Shown: positions 51,653-60,052, counted from the first letter of the stretch. The stretch is 61,820 bases of DNA from an uncultured Clostridium sp. (GCA_958422985.1 CATZPY010000004.1:1-61820), one strand, 5' to 3'. Translations and numbers: made by a program. The notes: a model not told the origin generated them from the sequence alone.

Positions 51653-52322
51653 ATGAAAAAGAAAATAGCTTTATTTATTCTTATTACATTTACCCTGGTT
51701 TGTTTTTCTGGCTGTAGCAAAGAAGAAACCACACAAACAGAAGTTAATACTTTAGAAGTTAACAGAACATCTACTGATATTACTAATATTTCTTTAAATA
51801 ATTTATCAAATAATATTGTAGCAAATACTACTGCTAATGAAATTTCTCCACCAAATAATAATAAAACAGAAGAAATATTGGCTCGGTTTTTCTACTAAAA
51901 TATATTCTTCAGATCCTGCAAGACAAAAAAATTTAGAAATAACATCTAAAACACTAAATGGAACTATCGTAAAGCCTAACGAAATTTTTTCTTTTACAAA
52001 AACTGTTGGTCCTTCCACTCCTTCTAAAGGATATGAAGAAGCAGATATATTCGATTCTAATGGCAATAAAATAAAAGGATATGGTGGTGGTAACTGTCAA
52101 GTAAGCTCTACTTTATATAATGCTGTAAAAAAAGTTCCATCATTAAAAATTATAGAAAAACATGAGCATAGTAATTATGTGCCATATGTAAAAAAAGGTC
52201 ATGATGCTGCAGTTGCATATGGTAGTGTTGATTTTAAATTTAAAAACACTAATAATTTTAGTATAAAAATTTTAGTAGAAACATCTAAGAAAAATGTCAT
52301 TGTTAAATTATTAAAGTTTTAA
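51653..52322 (+). CDS. VanW-domain lipoprotein, frame split at CGG (needs +1 shift)
   Basis: MKKKIALFILITFTLVCFSG then CSK is a lipoprotein signal with the lipidated Cys near 21; a Thr/Asn-rich linker follows. After EEILA the zero frame reads CGG TTT TTC TAC TAA and stops at 51898. Skipping the C at 51884 gives LAGFSTKIYSSDPARQKN, the expected entry of the VanW domain, which continues with KPNEIFSFTKTVGPST, GYGGGNCQVSSTLYNAV and KKGHDAAVAYGSVDFKFKN to 52322. The corrected product is 222 residues. VanW proteins are surface proteins of uncertain function linked to the cell wall. dacF-type carboxypeptidase follows after 31 bases, suggesting a shared role in spore or wall peptidoglycan. Confidence 0.85.
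51884..51886 (+). other. candidate +1 recoding site (CGG)
   Basis: Zero frame: TTG GCT CGG TTT TTC TAC TAA. Dropping the C gives GCT GGT TTT TCT (A-G-F-S). The P-site tRNA on GCT cannot re-pair one base forward (CTC). Confidence 0.6.
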
Positions 52323-52353
52323 TTCATATCTTAACTCCTTTGGCATATATTTT

Positions 52354-53598
52354 ATGAAAAGGAGGTTGATTAAAATAAAAAAAATATTATATAAATTTTT
52401 GGTTTCTTTTGTTATCTTTAGTCTAATCTTAACGCCTGTTTCTTGCTTTGCATATACAGATTCTTCATACATTTGGTCTCCATCTGAAATATTTAGTAAT
52501 GTTAGCTTAGAAAACGAAAGTAAATTGCCTTCAAATTCTTTAAATCTTACTTGCGGAAGTGCTATATTAATTGAGCAATCTACTGGCAAGATTCTTTATG
52601 AACATAATATACATGAGCAATTGCGTCCTGCAAGTGTTACAAAAGTTATGACAATTCTTTTAATTATGGAAGCCATAGATTCCGGAAGACTAAATTATAG
52701 TGACCAAATACCTTGTAGCGAAGTTGCAAGTTCAATGGGTGGTTCACAAATTTGGCTTGATACAAAAGAAACATTAAGTGTAGATGAAATGTTAAAAGCT
52801 ATATGTGTTGTTTCTGCAAACGACTGTACTGTTGCCATGGCAGAATATTTAGCAGGCTCCGAAGAAAATTTTGTAAATTTAATGAATGAAAAAGCGAAAG
52901 AGCTTGGAATGAATGATACCTGTTTTAAAAATTGTCATGGTATAGATGAAGATGGTCATGTATCATCTAGTTATGATATCGCAATTATGTCACGTGAATT
53001 GCTAACCAAACATCCGGATATAACAAAATATACAACTATATATATGGATTCACTTAGAGACGGAAAATCCGAACTCGTTAATACTAACAAATTAGTTAGA
53101 AATTACAGAGGTGCAACTGGATTAAAAACAGGTTCTACTTCTCTTGCTTTATATAATTTATCTGCTTCTGCAACTCGTGATGATTTATCTTTAATTGCAG
53201 TAATAATGAAAGCTCCTACTACTAAAGATAGGTTTGCAGAAGCTACTAAATTATTAGACTATGGTTTTGCAAATTATTCTTTCACTTCTTTCGGAAAAAA
53301 AGGTAATGTAGTAAAAGAAATCCCTGTTTCTAAAGGTGTCTCTTCTTCTGTTAACGCTGTATTGGCTAATAATGCTGGAGTCTTATTAAAAAAAGGAGAA
53401 GAATCTAATATTGTACAGAATATAGATTTATCAGATAACATTTCTGCCCCCATAAATGAAGGCGATAAGCTTGGAACAATTTCCTATTCCCTAAATGGTG
53501 AAACGCTTACTTCTGTAGACATAATTGCTAAAAATACTGTAAATAGAATAGATTTTTCACATATGCTACAATTTGTATTTATATCTTGGCTTAACTAA
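52354..53598 (+). CDS. dacF: D-alanyl-D-alanine carboxypeptidase (DacF/DacB-like)
   Basis: Class A low-molecular-weight penicillin-binding protein trimming the stem pentapeptide. A signal peptide occupies about residues 1-33 (LVSFVIFSLILTPVSCFA). The active-site motifs are RPASVTKVMTILL (S-x-x-K near residue 92), VVSANDCTVAMAEY (S-x-N) and TGLKTGSTSLA (K-T-G). A C-terminal beta-domain ends without a clear amphipathic anchor but with a hydrophobic LQFVFISWLN. Length 414. The ATG at 52354 is followed at once by AGGAGG inside codons 3-4, so translation might start slightly downstream at a non-ATG codon; the signal peptide is intact either way. Confidence 0.92.
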   Translation: MKRRLIKIKKILYKFLVSFVIFSLILTPVSCFAYTDSSYIWSPSEIFSNVSLENESKLPSNSLNLTCGSAILIEQSTGKILYEHNIHEQLRPASVTKVMTILLIMEAIDSGRLNYSDQIPCSEVASSMGGSQIWLDTKETLSVDEMLKAICVVSANDCTVAMAEYLAGSEENFVNLMNEKAKELGMNDTCFKNCHGIDEDGHVSSSYDIAIMSRELLTKHPDITKYTTIYMDSLRDGKSELVNTNKLVRNYRGATGLKTGSTSLALYNLSASATRDDLSLIAVIMKAPTTKDRFAEATKLLDYGFANYSFTSFGKKGNVVKEIPVSKGVSSSVNAVLANNAGVLLKKGEESNIVQNIDLSDNISAPINEGDKLGTISYSLNGETLTSVDIIAKNTVNRIDFSHMLQFVFISWLN

Positions 53599-53610
53599 TT
53601 TAAATTATCT

Positions 53611-53650
53611 AAAAAAGCATATTAGAATTGTTATATAATATGCTTTTTTT
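53611..53650 (+). terminator. terminator of the vanW-dacF transcript
   Basis: AAAAAAGCATATTA and TAATATGCTTTTTTT form a 14-bp stem 12 bases after the dacF stop, with a T run on the plus strand. Confidence 0.85.
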
Positions 53651-53676
53651 AGTATTATTAATCTGTGTGATATAGT

Positions 53677-53716
53677 AAAATCGGGATTTTAAGGGCTATC
53701 CCCTAATCCCGATTTT
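53677..53716 (-). terminator. terminator of the HD gene (repeat family B, copy 4)
   Basis: AAAATCGGGATT and AATCCCGATTTT form a perfect 12-bp stem around TTAAGGGCTATCCCCT, directly after the stop at 53719. It is the best-paired family-B hairpin and shows these repeats can serve as terminators. Confidence 0.75.
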
Positions 53717-53718
53717 GT

Positions 53719-54501
53719 TTATATTGCCTCTTCTAGTTCTTTATTTAAATAGTTATTGGCATGTATATACACTTTATTTAGTTTTTCCTTTGATTCATTA
53801 TTTATTTCGTTAAATCTATTGTATAAATTTAAAAGTACTTGTTCTTCTTTTATTTTACTTAATGTAAATTTATAATTAAAGTCATATACATATGCAAAAT
53901 GTGCTATTGCCAAATCTAACCCTGAATTTATATTTTTATAATTTATATATTTATCTTCAAAAAATTCCCTATAAACTTCTTTATTTATGCTTTGGTTTTC
54001 CACATCATTCCCATAAAGTACATTCATATTCTCTATATTTAAAACTTTAAATATATCTAGCTTATCTGCATCTCTTATTATTTTTGTATGTAATAGTTCC
54101 TTATCCTTTAAATTTTTATCTATATCTAAATAGCCTTTATTATGATTTAATATTGCTTTTTTTATTATATTATCATATTTATCTTCTATAATAAATTTTC
54201 TAATTAATCCATCTTCAAATAGTACTTTTACCCCATATTCTGCATGATTAACGCTATCTTTATCCATAAAAGTATTGTATTTCCTTATTTGTTCAAATCT
54301 TCCAATATCATGTAAAATTCCTATTAATTCTGCAAGTCTAATATCTTCTTCTTCTAATCTTAAATTCTCTGATATTAATCTTGCTTTTTGACTAACTCTT
54401 TCTATGTGCGCAATTTTTAATGCGATTTTTGGATCATTTGGATTATAATCTTTTACATAATTTTTAAATTCTATTCTTGCGTTTTTTATATCTATATTCA
54501 T
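53719..54501 (-). CDS. HD-domain phosphohydrolase
   Basis: 260 residues. IGILHDIGRFEQIR near residue 62 is the H-D metal motif, HIERVSQKARLI supplies the first His, ILNHNKGYLD the next, and RDADKLDIFKV the final Asp. Members cleave nucleotides or phosphorylated messengers; the substrate is not evident. AGGAGG lies 7 bases before the ATG. It is a single gene, convergent with dacF. Confidence 0.82.
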   Translation of the reverse strand: MNIDIKNARIEFKNYVKDYNPNDPKIALKIAHIERVSQKARLISENLRLEEEDIRLAELIGILHDIGRFEQIRKYNTFMDKDSVNHAEYGVKVLFEDGLIRKFIIEDKYDNIIKKAILNHNKGYLDIDKNLKDKELLHTKIIRDADKLDIFKVLNIENMNVLYGNDVENQSINKEVYREFFEDKYINYKNINSGLDLAIAHFAYVYDFNYKFTLSKIKEEQVLLNLYNRFNEINNESKEKLNKVYIHANNYLNKELEEAI

Positions 54502-54563
54502 TTGTAATACCTCCTAGCAAATTTTATCACATCTTATTTTTTATGCAAGTATATAATTAATTT

Positions 54564-54592
54564 AAGAAGCAAATTATTAAAATTCGCTTCTT
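54564..54592 (-). terminator. terminator after the gerW/ytfJ-family gene
   Basis: AGAAGCGAATT and AATTTGCTTCT pair (one G-U) on the minus strand directly after the stop at 54593, followed by a T/A-rich run. It ends the recA-recX-scpA operon. Confidence 0.65.
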
Positions 54593-55093
54593 TTAGTCAT
54601 CTTCCATTTCTTCTGAAACTATATTTGTTTCATATTCAAATGGTCTTTTTATTTTTATTATTTTTTCTTTTTTTGTACTACTTTCTTTTTTATTACATTT
54701 ATTAATTAAATCATTCGCTTTTTCCATTACATCTGGCACATAGTCTAATAATTTGTCTACAGAAGATGTATGCTCTACTGGTAATAATTTCACATTTTCA
54801 TTTTGAACTACTAAAAATGCTATTGGACTTATATTAACTGCTGCTCCACTTCCTCCACCAAATGGCAATTTATATTCTATAGATTCTTCTTTTTCTTTTT
54901 TATTGTAGTTATCTATTGTCTCACTATTAAATTCACTCCCACCTGAAGCAAATCCAAATGTTACTTTAGACAAAGGAATAATAACTCCATTTTTGGTTTC
55001 TATTGGCTTTCCTATTATTGTATTAACATCTACCATATCTTTAATACTACTCATGGTTGTATTCATAAGTCCTTCTATAGGATTTTCTGGCAT
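54593..55093 (-). CDS. GerW/YtfJ family sporulation protein
   Basis: 166 residues. NTIIGKPIETKNGVIIPLSK, VTFGFASGGSEF and PFGGGSGAAVNISPIAFLVV are the family signature of YtfJ (GerW), a spore protein needed for germination in Bacillus. The C-terminal tail is charged (KKEKIIKIKRPFEYE). The first 47 bases overlap the end of the DUF2953 gene, a gene pair conserved in Firmicutes. Confidence 0.88.
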   Translation of the reverse strand: MPENPIEGLMNTTMSSIKDMVDVNTIIGKPIETKNGVIIPLSKVTFGFASGGSEFNSETIDNYNKKEKEESIEYKLPFGGGSGAAVNISPIAFLVVQNENVKLLPVEHTSSVDKLLDYVPDVMEKANDLINKCNKKESSTKKEKIIKIKRPFEYETNIVSEEMEDD

Positions 55094-55631
55094 TAGTATC
55101 TACTCTCCTTTTTATTAAATTTTCACACATTACACTTATAATATGTATAATTTTTACATTTAATATACTTGTTATATAAAGCTCATATTTCGTATTATTA
55201 CCAAACTTCATATTTACACTATATTTTCCTTCGTCTTCACTTAGCATATTTTGTGTAAATATGATTGACAATATTGTTGACATTAATACTGTTACAAATG
55301 TAAGTAAAATTAAATTTTCACTCTGCAAATTTAGTTTTACATAGAGTTCTTGTAATTTTGCAATTTCTACTAAATTTTCTAATGAAATTTTATTTTTTTG
55401 TGTTGAATACCTTTTTAGTTTCATTTCTTTTTTTATAAAATTACTATCTAATAAATTTATTTCTAAATATGGTATTACTTTTAATAATTTAAATACTATT
55501 TTTACTTCTCCATCTTTTCTTTGGTTATCTTTAATTATTAAATTATTTATTTGAATTTGTATAGTTGTTAAAGCTAGTAAAAGTATTGTAATGCTTAAAA
55601 TTAATAATAATACAAATAAAAATACTAGCAT
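55047..55631 (-). CDS. DUF2953 family membrane protein
   Basis: 194 residues. An N-terminal membrane helix (residues 1-23, rich in L, V, I) is followed by a domain with VIPYLEINLLDS and a second hydrophobic stretch (LILLTFVTVLMSTILSIIF). The ending NLIKRRVDTNARKSYRR is typical of DUF2953, which accompanies gerW/ytfJ in many spore formers; function unknown. A hairpin encloses its ribosome-binding site. Confidence 0.72.
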   Translation of the reverse strand: MLVFLFVLLLILSITILLLALTTIQIQINNLIIKDNQRKDGEVKIVFKLLKVIPYLEINLLDSNFIKKEMKLKRYSTQKNKISLENLVEIAKLQELYVKLNLQSENLILLTFVTVLMSTILSIIFTQNMLSEDEGKYSVNMKFGNNTKYELYITSILNVKIIHIISVMCENLIKRRVDTNARKSYRRTYEYNHE

Positions 55632-55659
55632 AATTACACCTCTTTGCTAGTATTTTTTC
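55620..55659 (-). promoter_or_regulatory. hairpin enclosing the ribosome-binding site and start of the DUF2953 gene
   Basis: AAAATACTAGC and GCTAGTATTTT pair on the minus strand as an 11-bp stem. The loop is AAAGAGGTGTAATTAT, containing the ribosome-binding site, and the 3' arm starts in the ATG. A T-rich run follows, so it could also act as a terminator. It lies 14 bases after scpA. Confidence 0.45.
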
Positions 55660-55673
55660 CAAATTTTATTTAT

Positions 55674-56429
55674 TTATACAATCTTTTTCTTTTTCTCTAC
55701 TATTATATCTTCAAACAAATCTGCTTGTTTAGTATTTACCTTATCTCTTTTTGACATTTCTAATAGTCCACTAAAAGCTGTTACAACTTCTTGTTTATTG
55801 TGTTCTTCTATAGAAAATAATTTATTAAATACAAATTTATTATTTTTTATTAATGCTTTAAACATCTCTTTTACTTTACTTGTAACTGTATAACTTTCTG
55901 TTATTGCTATTTTTTGTATGTTTTCTGCATTTTTATTTACTTTTTCTTTATTCTTGTTCCAAAGTGTTTTATATAAATTAGGAATTAAATCTTTTTCATA
56001 TTCTTTCTCTATTTGCTTTTTAGGAAGTTCTATTTGCTCTGGCATTTTGAAAAAGATTTTAGAATTTTCTTCATAATTTACTCTTAATTTCTTTATTATC
56101 TCTTTATACTTTTTATATTCTATAATTCTTTGTATAAGTTCTTCTTCTGTAAGTTCTTCTTCTACTTCTTCCTGTTTTGGTAATAAACTTTTAGACTTTA
56201 GGTAAATTAACGTTGAAGCCATTATTAAAAATTCACTTGCTATATCCAAATTCATTTCTTCCATTTGATTTAAATATTCTATATATTGATCTGCTATTTC
56301 GTTTATTTTTATATCATATATGTCCATTTTGTTTTTATCTATTAAATGACATAGTAAATCTAATGGTCCTTCAAAATTGTCTATTTTTATTGCATATTTA
56401 TTCGTCTCGAACATTAACATATTTGCCAT
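55674..56429 (-). CDS. scpA: segregation and condensation protein ScpA
   Basis: Kleisin subunit of the SMC condensin. KIDNFEGPLDLLCHLIDKNK at the N-terminus and YLEYLNQMEEMNLDIASEFL are the conserved ScpA start; LIYLKSKSLLPKQEE follows; the C-terminal winged helix has VVTAFSGLLEMSKRDKV. Length 251. scpB, usually next to it, is absent and must lie elsewhere. It starts 6 bases after recX. Confidence 0.92.
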   Translation of the reverse strand: MANMLMFETNKYAIKIDNFEGPLDLLCHLIDKNKMDIYDIKINEIADQYIEYLNQMEEMNLDIASEFLIMASTLIYLKSKSLLPKQEEVEEELTEEELIQRIIEYKKYKEIIKKLRVNYEENSKIFFKMPEQIELPKKQIEKEYEKDLIPNLYKTLWNKNKEKVNKNAENIQKIAITESYTVTSKVKEMFKALIKNNKFVFNKLFSIEEHNKQEVVTAFSGLLEMSKRDKVNTKQADLFEDIIVEKKKKIV

Positions 56430-56435
56430 AATTAT

Positions 56436-56870
56436 TTACTCCTCAATTTTTATATTGTCTTTTTTATAGCCTTTTCGTAATAAATAATTTATTATATCTT
56501 CTTTTTCCATATTATTTATTTTTTTATTTATAATATTTTCAGCAGATTTTTTCTCATATTCTTCTAACTCTTCTATATGATTACTTACATAATCTTCTAA
56601 TGTGTCTTTTTTTATCCCTTTAGAATATAATTTATATATTACTTCTTTAATAGACATATTTTTTAAACTCTTAAATTCTACAACAGATCTTTCTATATAT
56701 TCTTTATCATTTATATATCCTGCTTCTTTTAAGTATTCTATACTATCTTCTAATAAATCTTCATCGATAGTATTAAATTTTATTCTAATTTCATTTTCTG
56801 TCCTTTTTTTATACATAATATATTTTAATATTTTAGTTTTCTGCTTGTCAAATTCTTCTATACTATACAT
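56436..56870 (-). CDS. recX: regulatory protein RecX
   Basis: Binds RecA filaments and modulates their activity. 144 residues, all helical, three tandem helical repeats: YIMYKKRTENEIRIKF, SIEYLKEAGYINDKEYIE and YLLRKGYKKDNIK. It is on the short side for Firmicutes RecX (often 200 or more). It starts 9 bases after the recA stop, as expected for a recA-recX pair. Confidence 0.88.
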   Translation of the reverse strand: MYSIEEFDKQKTKILKYIMYKKRTENEIRIKFNTIDEDLLEDSIEYLKEAGYINDKEYIERSVVEFKSLKNMSIKEVIYKLYSKGIKKDTLEDYVSNHIEELEEYEKKSAENIINKKINNMEKEDIINYLLRKGYKKDNIKIEE

Positions 56871-56879
56871 TTTTATTCC

Positions 56880-57971
56880 TTACTTTTTACTTTTCTTTGG
56901 TTTTTCTTCGTCTTCTACCAATACAACTAAATCGTCATCATCATTATTTTCTTCATCGCCTAAACTTTTTTCGAAAGCTTTTTCAAAATTATCTCTTACT
57001 TTTTTTTCTACTTCTTCTAATATTTGTGGATTTTCTTTTAAATATTTTTTAACATTTTCTCTACCTTGTCCTATTCTGTTTCCATCATAACTAAACCAAG
57101 AACCACTTTTTTCTATGATATCTAGATTTACTGCCATATCCAAAATATTTCCTTCTCTTGAAATACCTTTTCCATATACAATGTCAAATTCTGCTTCTCT
57201 AAAAGGTGGAGCAACTTTATTTTTTACAACTTTTACTTTTGCTCTAGTTCCTGTTATTTCGCCATCTTGTTTAATATTTTCACTTTTTCTTATATCCATT
57301 CTAACAGAAGCATAAAACTTTAAAGCTCTACCTCCTGTTGTTGTTTCTGGATTTCCAAACATAACTCCTATTTTTTCTCTTAATTGGTTTATAAATATTA
57401 AAACTGTTTTAGATTTATTTATTGCTCCTGCTAACTTTCTTAGTGCTTGTGACATTAGTCTTGCTTGTAGCCCCATATGAGAATCTCCCATATCTCCATC
57501 TATTTCTGCTTTTGGAACTAGTGCTGCTACTGAGTCTACTACTATTACATCTAATGCTCCACTTCTTACTAATGCTTCTGTTATTTCTAAAGCTTGTTCA
57601 CCTGTATCTGGTTGTGATACTAATAAATTATCTATATCTACTCCTAAATGTTTTGCATATACTGGGTCTAGAGCGTGTTCCGCATCTATAAACGCTGCTT
57701 CTCCATTCATTTTTTGTGCTTCTGCTATTATATGTAATGCTAATGTTGTTTTACCAGATGATTCTGGGCCATATATTTCTATAATTCTTCCCCTTGGAAC
57801 TCCTCCAATTCCTAATGCTATATCTAAACTTAAAGCTCCTGTTGGTATTGCTTCTACTTCCATTGCTTTAAATTCCCCTAATTTCATTAAAGAACCTTTT
57901 CCAAATTGTTTTTCTATTTGCCCCATTGCTACTTCTAAAGCTTTTTTTCTCTCTAAGTTTTCTTCACTCAT
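56880..57971 (-). CDS. recA: recombinase RecA
   Basis: DNA strand exchange and SOS activation. EIYGPESSGKTTLALHII is Walker A, VIVVDSVAALVPKAEI Walker B, NQLREKIGVMFGNPETTTGG the L1/L2 region. The start is ATG 57971 (MSEENLERKKALE) with AGGAGG 7 bases before it; the frame opens seven codons earlier but within the LexA box area. Length 363. The acidic C-terminus (DDDDLVVLVEDEEKPKKSKK) regulates DNA binding. It is first of the recA-recX-scpA-DUF2953-gerW operon. Confidence 0.97.
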   Translation of the reverse strand: MSEENLERKKALEVAMGQIEKQFGKGSLMKLGEFKAMEVEAIPTGALSLDIALGIGGVPRGRIIEIYGPESSGKTTLALHIIAEAQKMNGEAAFIDAEHALDPVYAKHLGVDIDNLLVSQPDTGEQALEITEALVRSGALDVIVVDSVAALVPKAEIDGDMGDSHMGLQARLMSQALRKLAGAINKSKTVLIFINQLREKIGVMFGNPETTTGGRALKFYASVRMDIRKSENIKQDGEITGTRAKVKVVKNKVAPPFREAEFDIVYGKGISREGNILDMAVNLDIIEKSGSWFSYDGNRIGQGRENVKKYLKENPQILEEVEKKVRDNFEKAFEKSLGDEENNDDDDLVVLVEDEEKPKKSKK

Positions 57972-57985
57972 TATTTTTCCTCCTA

Positions 57986-57999
57986 TGAACATACGTTTG
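57986..57999 (-). promoter_or_regulatory. LexA (SOS) box upstream of recA
   Basis: TGAACATACGTTTG closely matches the Gram-positive LexA consensus CGAAC-nnnn-GTTCG. It lies immediately downstream of the recA -10 box, where bound LexA would block transcription until DNA damage. Confidence 0.8.
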
Positions 58000-58003
58000 T
58001 TTT

Positions 58004-58031
58004 ATTATATACTAATTTATTTTTTTGTCAA
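58004..58031 (-). promoter_or_regulatory. sigma-A promoter of recA
   Basis: Perfect TTGACA (58031-58026), 16 bases, perfect TATAAT (58009-58004) on the minus strand, with the LexA box overlapping the start site. Confidence 0.8.
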
Positions 58032-58039
58032 TACTTTTT

Positions 58040-59635
58040 TTATCTTCTATACCAATTTTCTATTCCATAGAAAATATTATATTGATTTGGTTTTATCTCT
58101 CCTACTAAACTTGTACTATATATAACATTTACTTTATTAAAATATAAGCTTATATATGGAACATCATCTTTATATATTTGTAATAATCTATTTGTATCTT
58201 CTTTTATCTTATTTTCATCTGTTATACTTAATAATTCATTTAATAATTTATTTGCTTCTTCATTTTGGTAATTTGCTAAATTCCCTGAACCAAAATAAGT
58301 TATTAGGCTAGGTGATAAAGAGCTATTTGTTCCTGTTATTATCATCCCATAGTTTCTATTATCTAATGCTGTCTTAAACTTATCTTTATTAAGTTTAGAA
58401 ATATTTACATGAATTCCTACGTTTTCTAAACTTGACTTAATTATATCTGCAGTAGCAACTTGTATTCCATTATCTGCATTTACTGTAAGATTTATATTTA
58501 GCTTTATTGTTTTATAATCTTCTACTTTTTGCCAGCTTCCATACTTATATGACCATCCATTATCTATTAAAACTTGTTTAGCTTGGTCTGGGTTATACCC
58601 TGCACTACTACTGTTTTGGTCAAATGTCCAGTTGCCATAATCTAATGGATTATCTGCAATATAATATTTACCTCCAAATACACTTGTTACTATACTACTC
58701 TTATCTATTGCACATGCTATTGCTTTTCTAACTTCCCATCTACTTAGTAAATTATCAGCTGTATTTAAAGCTATAAAATCATGTCTTCTTCCATAATATT
58801 CTTTTTTATTATATCCAATTGTACCAATGTTTTCTTCTATATTTGTATTCTCTGTTGTTAATATATCTATATTACCTAGTTTAAAGGCATTATATGCTTC
58901 TCCCATTGATGAATATTTATTTACATTTATAGTATCTACTTTCGCATTTTTTTCTGTAATTTTCCACCAATTCATATTCTTTTTTAATACCATTGTTCTG
59001 TTTGTATTTGATTCTATTTTGTACATTCCTGTTCCAATTAAAGTATTGTTTTTAGGTGTATTGTAAATATCTTCGCCTGCTAAATATGTACTAGATATTA
59101 TAGGAAATATTAAATTATATTCAAAAAAAGGTATTACTGTATCTAAATTTATTCTTATACTATAATTATCTATTACATCTACACTTGCAATATGTTGTAC
59201 ATTATAGCTATATATAGAATTTATTTGTTTTAATGTTTCTACAGTATATTTTACATCTTGAGCTGTAAAAGCTGTTCCGTCTTGCCATTTTACATTATTT
59301 CTTAATTTTATTACATATGACATATCACCCGATTTTGCCCATTCTTTCGCTAAACATGGCTTTAATTTATAATTTTCATCTAACTCTATTAATGGTTCAT
59401 ATATTAATTTTGCTATTTCTTGTATATTTCTATTATTACTTAATAATGGATTTATTGTGTCATAATTTACAATTTCCATTCTTAAATCTGTAATGGTTTG
59501 AGTCGTCTTTTCTGATATTTGATTATTATTATTTTCTTCTTTTTTATTATTGTCTTCATAAATAATATAAGTTGCTAAACCTACTATTATAATAACAACT
59601 ACAAAAAATATATATTTCATAACATTTGATTTCAT
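58040..59635 (-). CDS. ABC transporter substrate-binding protein, family 5 (peptide type)
   Basis: 531 residues of the oligopeptide/dipeptide-binding family (SBP_bac_5). LIYEPLIELDENYKLKPCLA near residue 75 is the family start; VKWQDGTAFTAQDVKYT is the conserved signature; IACAIDKSSIVTSVFGGKYY and LIDNGWSYK follow. Instead of a lipobox, residues 8-27 form an uncleaved-looking membrane helix with no Cys, so the protein is probably anchored by that helix. No permease or ATPase genes are nearby, so it must pair with a transporter encoded elsewhere. Confidence 0.87.
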   Translation of the reverse strand: MKSNVMKYIFFVVVIIIVGLATYIIYEDNNKKEENNNNQISEKTTQTITDLRMEIVNYDTINPLLSNNRNIQEIAKLIYEPLIELDENYKLKPCLAKEWAKSGDMSYVIKLRNNVKWQDGTAFTAQDVKYTVETLKQINSIYSYNVQHIASVDVIDNYSIRINLDTVIPFFEYNLIFPIISSTYLAGEDIYNTPKNNTLIGTGMYKIESNTNRTMVLKKNMNWWKITEKNAKVDTINVNKYSSMGEAYNAFKLGNIDILTTENTNIEENIGTIGYNKKEYYGRRHDFIALNTADNLLSRWEVRKAIACAIDKSSIVTSVFGGKYYIADNPLDYGNWTFDQNSSSAGYNPDQAKQVLIDNGWSYKYGSWQKVEDYKTIKLNINLTVNADNGIQVATADIIKSSLENVGIHVNISKLNKDKFKTALDNRNYGMIITGTNSSLSPSLITYFGSGNLANYQNEEANKLLNELLSITDENKIKEDTNRLLQIYKDDVPYISLYFNKVNVIYSTSLVGEIKPNQYNIFYGIENWYRR

Positions 59636-59751
59636 CTTTTTCTCTCCACTATTTGTTTTTACGTACTTATAATATATTAATTTTATATTTTTTTCAAGAT
59701 ATTTTATATATAAAATAAAATCCTAAATCTGATTACTGTACAATAAAAAAC

Positions 59752-59780
59752 AAAAAGAGGACTTGTTTATAAAGCCCCCT
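59752..59780 (-). terminator. terminator of spoVS
   Basis: AGGGGGCTT and AAGTCCTCT pair (two G-U) with a 7-base loop, followed on the minus strand by TTTTTGTTTTTT. Confidence 0.75.
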
Positions 59781-59788
59781 TATATATT

Positions 59789-60052
59789 CTATTTTCTAGA
59801 CTCGATTATTAATTTCATCCCAGTCCTATCTTCTCCTTCTACTTGAACTTCTGCAAATGCAGGTATACATACTAAATCCACTCCTGCTGGTGCTACAAAT
59901 CCTCTTGCTATTGCTACTGCTTTTACAGCTTGATTTAAAGCTCCTGCACCTATTGCTTGCATTTCTGCCTTACTATTTTCCTTAACCAAACCTGCTATTG
60001 CTCCTGCAACTGAATTAGGGTTTGATTTTGATGAGATTTTTAAAACTTCCAT
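59789..60052 (-). CDS. spoVS: stage V sporulation protein S
   Basis: 87 residues, the conserved Alba-like SpoVS protein that affects sporulation and septation. LKISSKSNPNSVAGAIAGLV, MQAIGAGALNQAVKAVAIAR and VCIPAFAEVQVEGEDRTGMK cover almost the whole protein and are near-invariant in the family. AGGAGG lies 6 bases before the ATG. It follows ymdB after a 133-base gap, in the usual rny-ymdB-spoVS order. Confidence 0.95.
   Translation of the reverse strand: MEVLKISSKSNPNSVAGAIAGLVKENSKAEMQAIGAGALNQAVKAVAIARGFVAPAGVDLVCIPAFAEVQVEGEDRTGMKLIIESRK

Noticed and set aside
4262..51886. CGG reassigned to another amino acid, without a frame change
   Set aside because: A plain reassignment would not fix the frame: after CGG the zero frame meets a stop within one to six codons in all four genes, while the homologous sequence is in the +1 frame.
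4262..51886. The four frame breaks as ordinary gene decay
   Set aside because: Each gene has exactly one lesion, the same lesion, with all later motifs intact and expression signals kept. Sequencing error is not excluded and is stated as the main alternative.
4262..51886. Classical P-site slippage as the common mechanism
   Set aside because: The P-site codons GAC, GAA and GCT cannot re-pair one base forward; only TTT can.
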